Shown: piece by piece, positions 51,857 to 58,988 of the stretch | Layout: the number at the start of each line of letters is the position of its first letter | Numbering within the stretch: the first letter of the stretch is position 1 | Origin: Prolixibacteraceae bacterium UBA6029 | GTDB taxonomy: Bacteria > Bacteroidota > Bacteroidia > Bacteroidales > Prolixibacteraceae | Direction: 5' to 3' | DNA length: 64,000 nt | Assembly: GCA_002429385.1 (NCBI GenBank) | Contig: DIZL01000014.1 | Coordinates: 44,364 to 108,363 of the forward strand | The notes under the pieces: generated by a model | What the model was told of the DNA's origin: nothing | Database searches by the model: none | Seen by the model: only the letters and a program-made list of their open reading frames with translations | Position numbers and translations under genes: made by a program

Positions 51857-52660
51857 TTACAACATTTTGTCATATAGGTCGTTGTAAGCATCAATGTAGG
51901 TATGTTCAGGTTGGTATTCTAAAACTAATTTCCCGGAGGATTGTATATATTCTGATAATTCAGGATTAATCTTGGGGCTTCCCTGGATTATGGCATCGGA
52001 ATATTGGATGGCCATTTTGCTGATGTTCAGATAACTTGGGTCATCAACCAATTCAGTATCTTCATCCGAAATCTTATTCAATCTCAGTTTATTCCTGAAA
52101 TTAACATCCAATGACTTTTTAAAGTCATCATGATAAACGGAATAAATAACCTTTGAGTTTACAAACAAAGGATCGTCGTTGTAAGCTTTCTTAATATAAA
52201 GGGGAACAAGTGATGTCAGCCATCCGCTGCAATGGATCAAATCGGGGGCCCATCGAAGCTTGATTACTGTTTCGAGAACACCGCGTGCGTAAAATATTGC
52301 CCTTTCATCGTTATCGGCGAATTCATTCCCTTTGGGATCTTTGATAATGTGCTTTCGCTGGAAATAATCTTCGTTATCGATAAAATAAACCTGCATCCTT
52401 GCCGATTGTATGGAAGCCACTTTGATAATCAAAGGATGGTCGGTATCGTCAATAATCAGGTTCATTCCCGACAACCGTATCACTTCATGTAATTGATTCC
52501 GACGTTCATTCACGCTACCATACCTTGGCATAAAAGTCCGGATTTCCTTTCCTCTTTCCTGAATCCCCTGTGGCAGAAACCTTGATTTTTTTGACATTTC
52601 TGTCTCAGGAAGATAAGGCGTAATTTCTGATGAAATAAATAAGACTTTTTTCTTTTCCAT
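51857..52660 (-). CDS. Short GT5/starch-synthase catalytic-domain-like protein
   Basis: A 267-residue protein matching only the N-terminal Rossmann domain of GT5 glycogen/starch synthases: KKVLFISSEITPYLPETEMS, RTFMPRYGSVNERRNQLHE, DNEDYFQRKHIIKDP, FYARGVLETVIKLRWAPDLIH and CSGWLTSLVPLYIKKAY. The C-terminal GT-B half of a normal GlgA (about 480 residues) is absent, and the usual N-terminal KTGGL ADP-glucose Lys motif is replaced. Such short forms beside panC are conserved in Bacteroidota and annotated glycogen synthase, but synthase activity is doubtful. It is divergent from panC with 277 bp between. A -7 box is present at 52685-52692. Confidence 0.85.
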   Translation of the reverse strand: MEKKKVLFISSEITPYLPETEMSKKSRFLPQGIQERGKEIRTFMPRYGSVNERRNQLHEVIRLSGMNLIIDDTDHPLIIKVASIQSARMQVYFIDNEDYFQRKHIIKDPKGNEFADNDERAIFYARGVLETVIKLRWAPDLIHCSGWLTSLVPLYIKKAYNDDPLFVNSKVIYSVYHDDFKKSLDVNFRNKLRLNKISDEDTELVDDPSYLNISKMAIQYSDAIIQGSPKINPELSEYIQSSGKLVLEYQPEHTYIDAYNDLYDKML

Positions 52661-52684
52661 TGATCTTGCCTAAATTTAATTGTG

Positions 52685-52692
52685 CAAAATTA
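52685..52692 (-). promoter_or_regulatory. -7 box TAATTTTG for the GT5-like operon
   Basis: An exact TAnnTTTG match on the minus strand, 24 bp before the start codon at 52660. On the other strand the word TTACTTTGC lies about 20 bp before the panC ATG and may be its -7 box, one base short of the consensus. Confidence 0.4.
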
Positions 52693-52937
52693 GTAAAATA
52701 TCGGCAATATTCAATTCCAACATGTTACAGAGGTCTTAAAAAACCTTAAGATTTATATATGTTGTGTTAAAAAAGAGTGTTACGACGGAACTTATAAAAC
52801 CGATTCAATGTATTGAAGTTCTGCATTTTCTTAGTTTAGAGCATAGATCAAACCATAAACTTTAACCTTCCTTTCGAAAGCATCGACCTAACGTGTTAAT
52901 TTATTTATTTACTTTGCACCCTCATTTTTATTCCAAA

Positions 52938-53795
52938 ATGCAGGTAGTAAAGCACATCAATGAACTCCGGACCTTACTGGACCACAGCCGGAAAGAAGGT
53001 TTAACTATTGGTTTTGTTCCCACCATGGGAGCATTACACGCTGGTCACCTTTCGTTGGTCGAACTGGCCGGTCAGCAGACCGGTTTTGTGGTCGTCAGTA
53101 TTTTTGTAAACCCAACCCAGTTTAACGACAAAGCCGACCTGGACCGATACCCGCGTGATCTTCAGAAAGATCTTGATCTGCTTTCATCGTCTCTCTGTCA
53201 GCTCGTATTTGCTCCCGAACCCAACGAAATATATCCCGAACCCGATACCCGTCAATTCAATTTCGGTACCCTTGAACAGGTCATGGAAGGCAAATTCAGG
53301 CCAGGACATTTCAATGGAGTGGCCCAGGTGGTAAGCCGTTTGTTCGATATCGTTCAACCGGACAAAGCCTTTTTTGGACAGAAAGACTTTCAGCAACTGG
53401 CCATCATCAGGGAAATGGTCCGTAAAATGAAGCTTGGGGTAGAGATTGTTTCCTGCCCCATTATTCGTGAGGCCGACGGTCTGGCCATGAGTTCGCGCAA
53501 CATGTTGCTCGACGCCGTTCAGCGCCAAAGCGCAGTCCATATTTCGGCTACCTTGTCCGAAGCCAATAACAAAACCGGTGACTTATCCGTAGAAGAACTT
53601 TGCCGGTGGGTGATTGCCCGCATCAACGAAAACGAACAATTGAAAACAGAGTACTTTGAAATTGTTAATTCACTGACACTCATGCCTGTTATGAGTTGGG
53701 ATGAACCTTGCGTCAAGGTAGGTTGTATTGCTGTTCACTGCGGAAAAGTCAGATTAATCGATAATATTGAATTTACTAAGAAATCTATACAATGA
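52938..53795 (+). CDS. panC: Pantothenate synthetase
   Basis: Joins pantoate and beta-alanine with ATP to make pantothenate. I use the ATG at 52938 (MQVVKHINELRTLL), giving 285 residues, the normal length; the earlier GTG-initiated extension lies outside the family alignment. Motifs are FVPTMGALHAGHLSLVELA (HIGH-like), IFVNPTQFNDKADLDRYPR, GHFNGVAQVVSRLFDIVQPD, AFFGQKDFQQLAIIREM and the KMSKS-like DGLAMSSRNMLL. Its stop overlaps the panD start by 4 bp. The call is secure. Confidence 0.97.
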   Translation: MQVVKHINELRTLLDHSRKEGLTIGFVPTMGALHAGHLSLVELAGQQTGFVVVSIFVNPTQFNDKADLDRYPRDLQKDLDLLSSSLCQLVFAPEPNEIYPEPDTRQFNFGTLEQVMEGKFRPGHFNGVAQVVSRLFDIVQPDKAFFGQKDFQQLAIIREMVRKMKLGVEIVSCPIIREADGLAMSSRNMLLDAVQRQSAVHISATLSEANNKTGDLSVEELCRWVIARINENEQLKTEYFEIVNSLTLMPVMSWDEPCVKVGCIAVHCGKVRLIDNIEFTKKSIQ

Positions 53796-54142
53796 TCATC
53801 GAAGTTTGCAAGTCGAAAATTCATAAGGTTACTGTAACTGAAGCCAATTTACAGTATGTGGGTAGTATCACCATTGATCAGGATCTGATGGATGCAGCCA
53901 ATATCATTGAAAACGAAAAGGTTCAGGTGGTAAACATCAACAACGGCGAACGTCTGGATACATATGTGATCAAAGGTCAGCGCGGTACGGGGGTCATTTG
54001 TCTGAACGGACCCGCAGCGCGGAAAGTCGCTGTCGGAGATGTGGTGATTATCATGTCCTACGCCCAGATGGATTTTGAAGAAGCCAAAACCTTCAAACCC
54101 TGGCTGGTATTTCCTGATACGGAAACAAACAAACTGATCTAA
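53792..54142 (+). CDS. panD: Aspartate 1-decarboxylase proenzyme
   Basis: Makes beta-alanine for PanC. It has 116 residues; self-cleavage between Gly24 and Ser25 in YVGSITID creates the pyruvoyl cofactor. Conserved NNGERLDTYVIKGQRGTG, CLNGPAARKVAVGDVVIIMSY and KPWLVFPDTETNKLI follow. It overlaps panC by 4 bp (ATGA), so the two are translationally coupled and supply both halves of the pantothenate reaction. A terminator hairpin follows. Confidence 0.97.
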   Translation: MIIEVCKSKIHKVTVTEANLQYVGSITIDQDLMDAANIIENEKVQVVNINNGERLDTYVIKGQRGTGVICLNGPAARKVAVGDVVIIMSYAQMDFEEAKTFKPWLVFPDTETNKLI

Positions 54143-54170
54143 ATTATTTTTAAAAAAACTATAACTTTAA

Positions 54171-54206
54171 ACCTCATTGCTTTCTTTAGCAGTGAGGTTT
54201 TGCTAT
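54171..54206 (+). terminator. Rho-independent-like terminator after panCD
   Basis: ACCTCATTGCT pairs with AGCAGTGAGGT (one G-T wobble) around a TTCTTT loop and is followed by TTTGCTATTTTTA. It sits 25-60 bp after the panD stop. Confidence 0.7.
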
Positions 54207-54229
54207 TTTTACAGAAATACTTTAAGAAG

Positions 54230-54727
54230 ATGACACCCACAGAAATTATTCATTCCAAAATATACGAAAGCGCCGCATCATTTCTCCCGGTTCTGAATCA
54301 ATGGAAACGATCCGGTGAACGGGTGGTTTTTACCAATGGTTGTTTTGATCTGGTACACCGTGGACACATTGATTCGCTGGCCAAGGCATCTGCACTGGGT
54401 GACCGTCTGGTTGTGGGTCTGAACTCAGATGTGTCCGTAAAGTTGCTGAAAGGAGAAAACCGTCCGCTCATCGATCAGCAATCGCGGGCCATCCTGCTGG
54501 CAGCTTTGCTGATGGTCGATGCAGTCATCCTGTTCGATGAAGAAACACCCTATGAGTTGATCCGAAGCATTGTACCAGATGTTTTGGTGAAGGGGACAGA
54601 ATATCAGGTTGAAGAAATTGCCGGGTTCGATGTGGTTTTAGCTGCAGGTGGCCGTGTTGAACGTATTGAACTGACCGAAGGATTCTCGACAACCGATTTG
54701 ATTCAGAAAATAAAAAACAGTTACTAA
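54230..54727 (+). CDS. rfaE2: D-glycero-beta-D-manno-heptose-1-phosphate adenylyltransferase
   Basis: Single-domain cytidylyltransferase-like enzyme (the HldE C-terminal half) that activates ADP-heptose precursors for LPS inner core. I use the ATG at 54230 (MTPTEIIHSK), giving 165 residues; the open frame to 54200 passes through the panCD terminator. The nucleotide-binding TNGCFDLVHRGHIDSLAKA carries the HxGH motif, GLNSDVSVKLLKGENRPL follows, and the C-terminal PDVLVKGTEYQVEEIAG completes the family pattern. No hldE kinase half is nearby. The call is strong. Confidence 0.95.
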   Translation: MTPTEIIHSKIYESAASFLPVLNQWKRSGERVVFTNGCFDLVHRGHIDSLAKASALGDRLVVGLNSDVSVKLLKGENRPLIDQQSRAILLAALLMVDAVILFDEETPYELIRSIVPDVLVKGTEYQVEEIAGFDVVLAAGGRVERIELTEGFSTTDLIQKIKNSY

Positions 54728-54829
54728 GTTTATTTTTTGATTCGGTTAAGAACCAACGGTCGATGGAAATAATAATAATTCAAAATCTTTTATCCCAATA
54801 CGGACAATGTCATTAAGTTAAGATAAATT

Positions 54830-54912
54830 CTTTGTGTTTCTTTGTGCCCTCGGGACTTAGAGGCAAGAAAAAATAGCCACCAAGGCACAAATACACTAAG
54901 TTTCACCAAGAA
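54830..54912. repeat. Imperfect inverted repeat of the CCACCAAGGCACAAA type
   Basis: The right arm (54876-54912) begins GCCACCAAGGCACAAATACA; the left arm near 54830-54848 (TTCTTTGTGTTTCTTTGTGC) is its approximate reverse complement. It resembles the sequence at 58843-58878 and the fragment at 16427-16450. It occupies the rfaE2-radA gap. Confidence 0.5.
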
Positions 54913-54939
54913 AAGAATATTTAAAAATCCTATACCTGA

Positions 54940-56307
54940 ATGGCCAAAGTAAAAACCAGTTTTTTCTGTCAGAATTGCGGCGCGCAGTCACCCAAATGGG
55001 TAGGCAAGTGCAACTCGTGTGGCGAATGGAATTCGTTTGTGGAAGAAGTTGTAGAGCGCGAAAGCCCGAAAACCGCTTCCTTTTTAAGCGGAACGGGCAA
55101 TCAGCCCAAACTGCTGCATGAAGTTTCGTCAGAGAACACCGAACGCATCGACACCTGCAACCAGGAACTCAACCGTGTGCTGGGTGGGGGACTGGTTCCC
55201 GGCTCGATGGTCCTGATAGGCGGGGAACCCGGAATCGGGAAGTCGACCCTGGTTCTGCAACTGGCGCTTGACCTGAAGAGTAAACGAATACTGTACGTCT
55301 CAGGCGAAGAAAGTATTCAGCAGATTAAAATACGTGCCCAACGGCTTCAGAAGGAGAATCAAAACTGTTACTTTCTAAGCGAAACTTCGCTGGAACAAAT
55401 CATTGGTCAGAGCAAACAAGTCGCTCCCGAACTGCTGATCATTGACTCCATCCAGACCGTTTCTACCGAAGCCATCGAGTCCTCGCCCGGCTCAGTGGGC
55501 CAGATCCGCGAATGTACCAACGGCATCCTGAAGTACGCCAAGGAATTCAATGTCCCGGTCATACTGATCGGACACATCACCAAGGAAGGTTCACTGGCAG
55601 GGCCAAAAGTGCTGGAACATATTGTCGATACGGTTCTGCAGTTCGAAGGCGAAAACCAATACATGTACCGCATCCTGCGGGCCATTAAGAACCGCTTCGG
55701 GTCAACCTCGGAACTTGGCATCTTCGAGATGGGCAATGCTGGCTTACGCGAGGTATCCAATCCCTCCGAACTGCTCATCAACCGCGCCCACGAGGGACTG
55801 AGCGGAACTGCTATTGCAGCCTCTATCGAAGGGATCCGACCGCTGCTGATCGAAATACAGGCGCTGGTGAGCACGGCAGCCTATGGCACCCCGCAGCGCT
55901 CCTCCACCGGCTTCGATTTACGCCGCCTCAATATGTTGCTTGCAGTTCTGGAAAAAAGGGCAGGGTTTAAGCTGGCCACCAAGGATGTTTTCCTCAATAT
56001 CGCAGGTGGTATAAAAGTTGACGATCCTGGGATTGACTTAACGGTGATCACAGCCATCCTCTCTTCAAACTTCGATCTGCCGATCCGAAAGAACGTCTGC
56101 TTCGCCGGAGAAATTGGGCTATCAGGAGAAATCCGCTCGGTCAACCGTCTCGAACAGCGCATCGCCGAAGCCGAAAAACTTGGCTTCGACAGCATCTTCA
56201 TTCCCAGGGCCGGAAAAGGAATCAACCTGGAAAAGTTTAAGATCGAAATCCTTCAGTTCCACCGTGTCGACGAGTTCTTCAGGCACGTGTTCAGTAAAAA
56301 AGGCTAA
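54940..56307 (+). CDS. radA: DNA repair protein RadA
   Basis: A DNA branch-migration ATPase of homologous recombination. It has 455 residues: an N-terminal zinc finger (CQNCGAQSPKWVGKCNSCGEW, residues 9-29), then the Walker A loop GGEPGIGKST near 93-102, YVSGEES, the RadA-specific KNRFGS near 249, and a C-terminal Lon-protease-like domain (IAGGIKVDDPGIDLTVITAI, GEIGLSGEIRSV). Full length and intact. The G+C of this gene is visibly higher than its flanks. It is monocistronic between a repeat and a long gap. Confidence 0.98.
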   Translation: MAKVKTSFFCQNCGAQSPKWVGKCNSCGEWNSFVEEVVERESPKTASFLSGTGNQPKLLHEVSSENTERIDTCNQELNRVLGGGLVPGSMVLIGGEPGIGKSTLVLQLALDLKSKRILYVSGEESIQQIKIRAQRLQKENQNCYFLSETSLEQIIGQSKQVAPELLIIDSIQTVSTEAIESSPGSVGQIRECTNGILKYAKEFNVPVILIGHITKEGSLAGPKVLEHIVDTVLQFEGENQYMYRILRAIKNRFGSTSELGIFEMGNAGLREVSNPSELLINRAHEGLSGTAIAASIEGIRPLLIEIQALVSTAAYGTPQRSSTGFDLRRLNMLLAVLEKRAGFKLATKDVFLNIAGGIKVDDPGIDLTVITAILSSNFDLPIRKNVCFAGEIGLSGEIRSVNRLEQRIAEAEKLGFDSIFIPRAGKGINLEKFKIEILQFHRVDEFFRHVFSKKG

Positions 56308-56413
56308 AGCTCTTCCCGTGATATCCTTTTGCTCCTGAGATTAATTCTCAGGTAAATCTTGATTCAGGCCTTCCCTGAACTCATTCTTAACCCCTGTTTT
56401 TCCCTATTCCCGT

Positions 56414-56441
56414 CTACTTCGGATCATCTGATCCGAAGTAG
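56414..56441. repeat. Perfect 13-bp inverted repeat
   Basis: CTACTTCGGATCA (56414-56426), a 2-nt loop, and TGATCCGAAGTAG (56429-56441). There is no T-run. It lies about 170 bp to the left of foldback element 3. Confidence 0.8.
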
Positions 56442-56609
56442 AGATTATTAGGGACCAGCAATCCGCTCCAAATTCTCAGTCATCCGACCTAATCAACTGC
56501 CAGGAATTTCAGTAGTCAGACTCTAAAGTTTCGAATGCAGACCGCTTGATTGAAGAGTGTACCGGGCAGGATCAAGCTACCTATCGGGAGGGGTCAACCT
56601 GCCACCTTG

Positions 56610-56740
56610 TGTATACCTTGTGTGTACATTGAGTGTACCTTGTGTGTACCTTGTGTGTTCATGAACACATATGCTACATACAAGGTACACTCAATGTACA
56701 CATAAGGTATACGCAAATAGCGGACTTGGGGTTAACCGGG
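56610..56740. repeat. Long foldback element 3 with 11-bp-period inner repeats
   Basis: Left units are ACCTTGTGTAT, ACCTTGTGTGT, ACATTGAGTGT, ACCTTGTGTGT and ACCTTGTGTGT; the centre is TTCATGAACAC. Right units are ACAAGGTACAC, TCAATGTACAC and ATAAGGTATAC. The right outer end, TTGGGGTTAACCGGGTAACAC, closely resembles the right end of element 2 (TTTGGGGTTACCCGTTTAAC), so the two belong to one family. Confidence 0.9.
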
Positions 56741-56780
56741 TAACACGCAGTCTTAGCCCGATCATTTTTCAAACAAGTGC

Positions 56781-56912
56781 GTGAAAGCTATTGAATTGAT
56801 TTGCAGCAATTGTGGAAGGCTTCTCTTCGCTATGGATGGTAAGGAGCAGTTCATAGAACAACCTCATTTACCATACTCAAAGCCCTTGCTGAATTATACG
56901 CTTGCCCGTTAG
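56781..56912 (+). other. Short zinc-ribbon-like open frame, possible Com-type remnant
   Basis: A 43-codon frame with a GTG start and an ELICSNCGRLLFAMDGKEQF segment. The CxxC followed by GRLLF is reminiscent of the N-terminal half of phage Mu Com zinc-finger proteins, but the second CxxC pair is missing. It lies just right of foldback element 3. It could be a decayed gene; coding status is uncertain. Confidence 0.25.
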
Positions 56913-56963
56913 ATTTTTAAGTTTTTCACATTACCTTTGAGCACGAATAATATGCATTGTAAA

Positions 56964-57344
56964 ATGAAACAAATCATTGGAATCTTGTTATTTGCGGTCC
57001 TGTTATCTGGACTTTCATCCTGTCACAATACCACGGTATCGAAGCCTCACAAGCTTATCCCCAAAGATAAGTTTATGAAAATGATGGTGGATGTTTACCT
57101 TATTTCAGGAGTTAATACAGACATGAGGAATCCGAAAAACATTCAGAAGGTAAGCTCTACCGAGTTATACTATTCGCTTTTAAAGAAGTATTCGGTGGCC
57201 GATACGGTTTTTATCCATTCGCTCATTTATTACTCCAGTTTTCCAAAGGAATATGAAAAAATGCATACGGAGATCATGGATAACCTGAGCCAGATGGAAT
57301 TGCAGTTCAGGCCCAAGGATAAACTTAAGGTCGTACCCCAATGA
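56964..57344 (+). CDS. DUF4296 family lipoprotein
   Basis: A 126-residue lipoprotein from the ATG at 56964 (MKQIIGILLFAVLLSGLSSC, Cys lipobox). ATG 56952 is an in-frame alternative. The body matches DUF4296, a small Bacteroidota-specific family: MKMMVDVYLISGVNTDMRN, then a helix with YYSLLKKYSVADTVFIHSLI and YYSSFPKEYEKMHTEIMDNL. Function unknown. Its stop overlaps the start of the next gene by 4 bp. Confidence 0.85.
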   Translation: MKQIIGILLFAVLLSGLSSCHNTTVSKPHKLIPKDKFMKMMVDVYLISGVNTDMRNPKNIQKVSSTELYYSLLKKYSVADTVFIHSLIYYSSFPKEYEKMHTEIMDNLSQMELQFRPKDKLKVVPQ

Positions 57345-57814
57345 GAAAATTTGCCGCCAATTACGTCCTTTCGGGGGACGGGACCCTTTTGAAGAACGGG
57401 ATTGTGATTGCAGGCGAGGATGGGAAAGTGACAGAATATGTGGATACCGGGGGTGATCTGGACGAAATTGCACAGCTCTCGTTTTACAACGGAATACTGG
57501 TGGCAGGATTCACCTATTTAAAAACAAACGTTGAAATTCCTGTCCCTGAAACGGACCTGTCCATAAGCAGTACTATATTTCAGCTTATTAAGGAGCAGAA
57601 CCAGCTGTCGGTTCAGCAATGGATTGAAATAGCAAAACAGGTTCAGGAGCAGTTTCCAGAGATGAAAATCCCGGAGATAGTCCATTACTTAAATGATATA
57701 CTGATATCGAATGGGGGATATGTAAAGGAAGATGCACCGGGAATTTATTTAATTAATGCTGATCTTGTTGAAATGCATTTTACGCCCAAAAGCAGGCTGA
57801 AGAAAATCGGGTGA
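57341..57814 (+). CDS. Shortened amidohydrolase-related protein
   Basis: A 157-residue protein. The N-terminal ~65 residues resemble the composite domain of Bacteroidota amidohydrolases that typically follow DUF4296 (MRKFAANYVLSGDGTLLKNG, DTGGDLDEIAQLSFYNGILV). At the point where an amidohydrolase would have the metal-binding GFVNxHxHLE, it reads GFTYLKTNVEIPVPET, with both His lost. The rest is short and helical (TIFQLIKEQNQLSVQQWIE), with no metal ligands. It cannot be a normal metallohydrolase. The frame is intact and overlaps DUF4296 by 4 bp, so it is likely expressed; a reduced, repurposed protein is as plausible as decay. Confidence 0.75.
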   Translation: MRKFAANYVLSGDGTLLKNGIVIAGEDGKVTEYVDTGGDLDEIAQLSFYNGILVAGFTYLKTNVEIPVPETDLSISSTIFQLIKEQNQLSVQQWIEIAKQVQEQFPEMKIPEIVHYLNDILISNGGYVKEDAPGIYLINADLVEMHFTPKSRLKKIG

Positions 57815-57943
57815 AGATTTATGATTTATTATTTATGAATATTGATTTATGATTAGCGATTTACCAAGGACTATTTCCTTTATTCTATTTTCTCTTTTCT
57901 AATGACCAATATCCAATATTCAATATTCAATATTCAATAACCA

Positions 57944-58720
57944 ATGACTTTTCTATTTGATCAAATCATATTCGGGCCGGTAAAGAGCCGTCGCCTGGGG
58001 GTTTCGCTGGGAGTGAACCTGCTGCCTACAGACAGTAAGGTGTGTTCGTTCGATTGTATCTACTGCGAGTGCGGATGGACGCCTAAAAAGCGGGAAAAGA
58101 AGGCCGTATTGCCAACACGTCAACAGGTCAGGCAACAGATGGAAGAGAAGCTGACTGAAATGGCCCTAAGCCATGAACTGCCTGATGTGATTACTTTTGC
58201 AGGAAACGGGGAGCCGACCTTACATCCTGAATTTGAAGGGATCATGGACGACACCATCGAACTTCGTAACCGACTGAGTCCGGGAGCAAAGATTGCCGTG
58301 TTGTCGAATGCGACCATGCTTCACAAGGCTTCGGTCATTCGGGCGCTGCTGAAGGTGGAAGACAATATCCAGAAACTGGATTCGGCCTTTGAAGAGACCA
58401 TCCGCAGAATAGATTGCCCGGCCTCGAATTTCAAGCTGAAGGATGTGGTTGAGAACCTGAAGTCGTTTAACGGGAAGGTGATCATCCAGACGCTGTTCCT
58501 GCATGGATCGTTCAGGGGCGAAATCATCGACAATACCACTGAAGAAGAGCTTTCGGAATGGCTGAAACTGATTGCAGAAATCAAACCCTCGCAGGTAATG
58601 ATTTACACTATCGATCGCGACACCCCGGCAACAGGTCTGGGAAAGGTGAACCTTGAAGAGCTTCAGCAGATAGCTGAGCGGGTAAAGGAGATGGGGTTTG
58701 AAGTGCAGGTGTCGGGATAG
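57944..58720 (+). CDS. Radical SAM protein, COG0731 type
   Basis: A 258-residue iron-sulfur protein related to the COG0731/TYW1-like group. The [4Fe-4S] motif is CSFDCIYCECG with ligands C34, C38 and C41. The GNGEPTLHPEF SAM-binding loop lies near 84, and KIAVLSNATML and NTTEEELSEWLKLIAEIKP follow. The reaction is unknown: members include tRNA-modifying and uncharacterised oxidoreductases. It begins after an AT-rich 130-bp gap of low-complexity sequence (TATTCAATATTCAATATTC) and is followed by a purine-rich intergenic run. Confidence 0.9.
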   Translation: MTFLFDQIIFGPVKSRRLGVSLGVNLLPTDSKVCSFDCIYCECGWTPKKREKKAVLPTRQQVRQQMEEKLTEMALSHELPDVITFAGNGEPTLHPEFEGIMDDTIELRNRLSPGAKIAVLSNATMLHKASVIRALLKVEDNIQKLDSAFEETIRRIDCPASNFKLKDVVENLKSFNGKVIIQTLFLHGSFRGEIIDNTTEEELSEWLKLIAEIKPSQVMIYTIDRDTPATGLGKVNLEELQQIAERVKEMGFEVQVSG

Positions 58721-58730
58721 ACACGGAAGA

Positions 58731-58878
58731 AAGGAGAAGGGAGAAGGGAAACTGGAGACCTGAGAAGGGAGAACGGAAAAGGGAAAGGGAAAGTATTCTG
58801 TGGTCAATCGCAGTAGGCAGGGTGCTTGCAGATTAGTTGATGCTTGGTGAAACTTGGTATTTTGGTGTCTTAGTGGCG
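58731..58878. repeat. Purine-rich run and dispersed repeat
   Basis: GAGAAGGGAGAAGGG-type runs at 58731-58793 and again at 60433-60478, either side of the transporter gene, are low-complexity purine tracts. At 58843-58878 the plus strand has CTTGGTGAAACTTGG, an inverted copy of the repeat seen at 54876-54912. No gene is present here. Confidence 0.5.
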
Positions 58879-58988
58879 AATTTAGGAAAAAGGAAAAAGA
58901 AAATGGGGACGGTATGACGTGGAAAAAGGAAGGGCGAAAGCTGATCTTTTTTCACTATTTTGCGCCTCTATATTTTAATCAGGATTCA

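Larger units (their letters stand above)
56308..56963. other. Long intergenic region after radA
   Basis: About 650 bp. It holds a perfect 7-bp hairpin without T-run (56334-56352, CCTGAGA/TCTCAGG), a perfect 13-bp inverted repeat at 56414-56441, foldback element 3 (~56610-56740), and a short open frame at 56781-56912 with a CxxC motif. I find no full gene. Confidence 0.6.
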
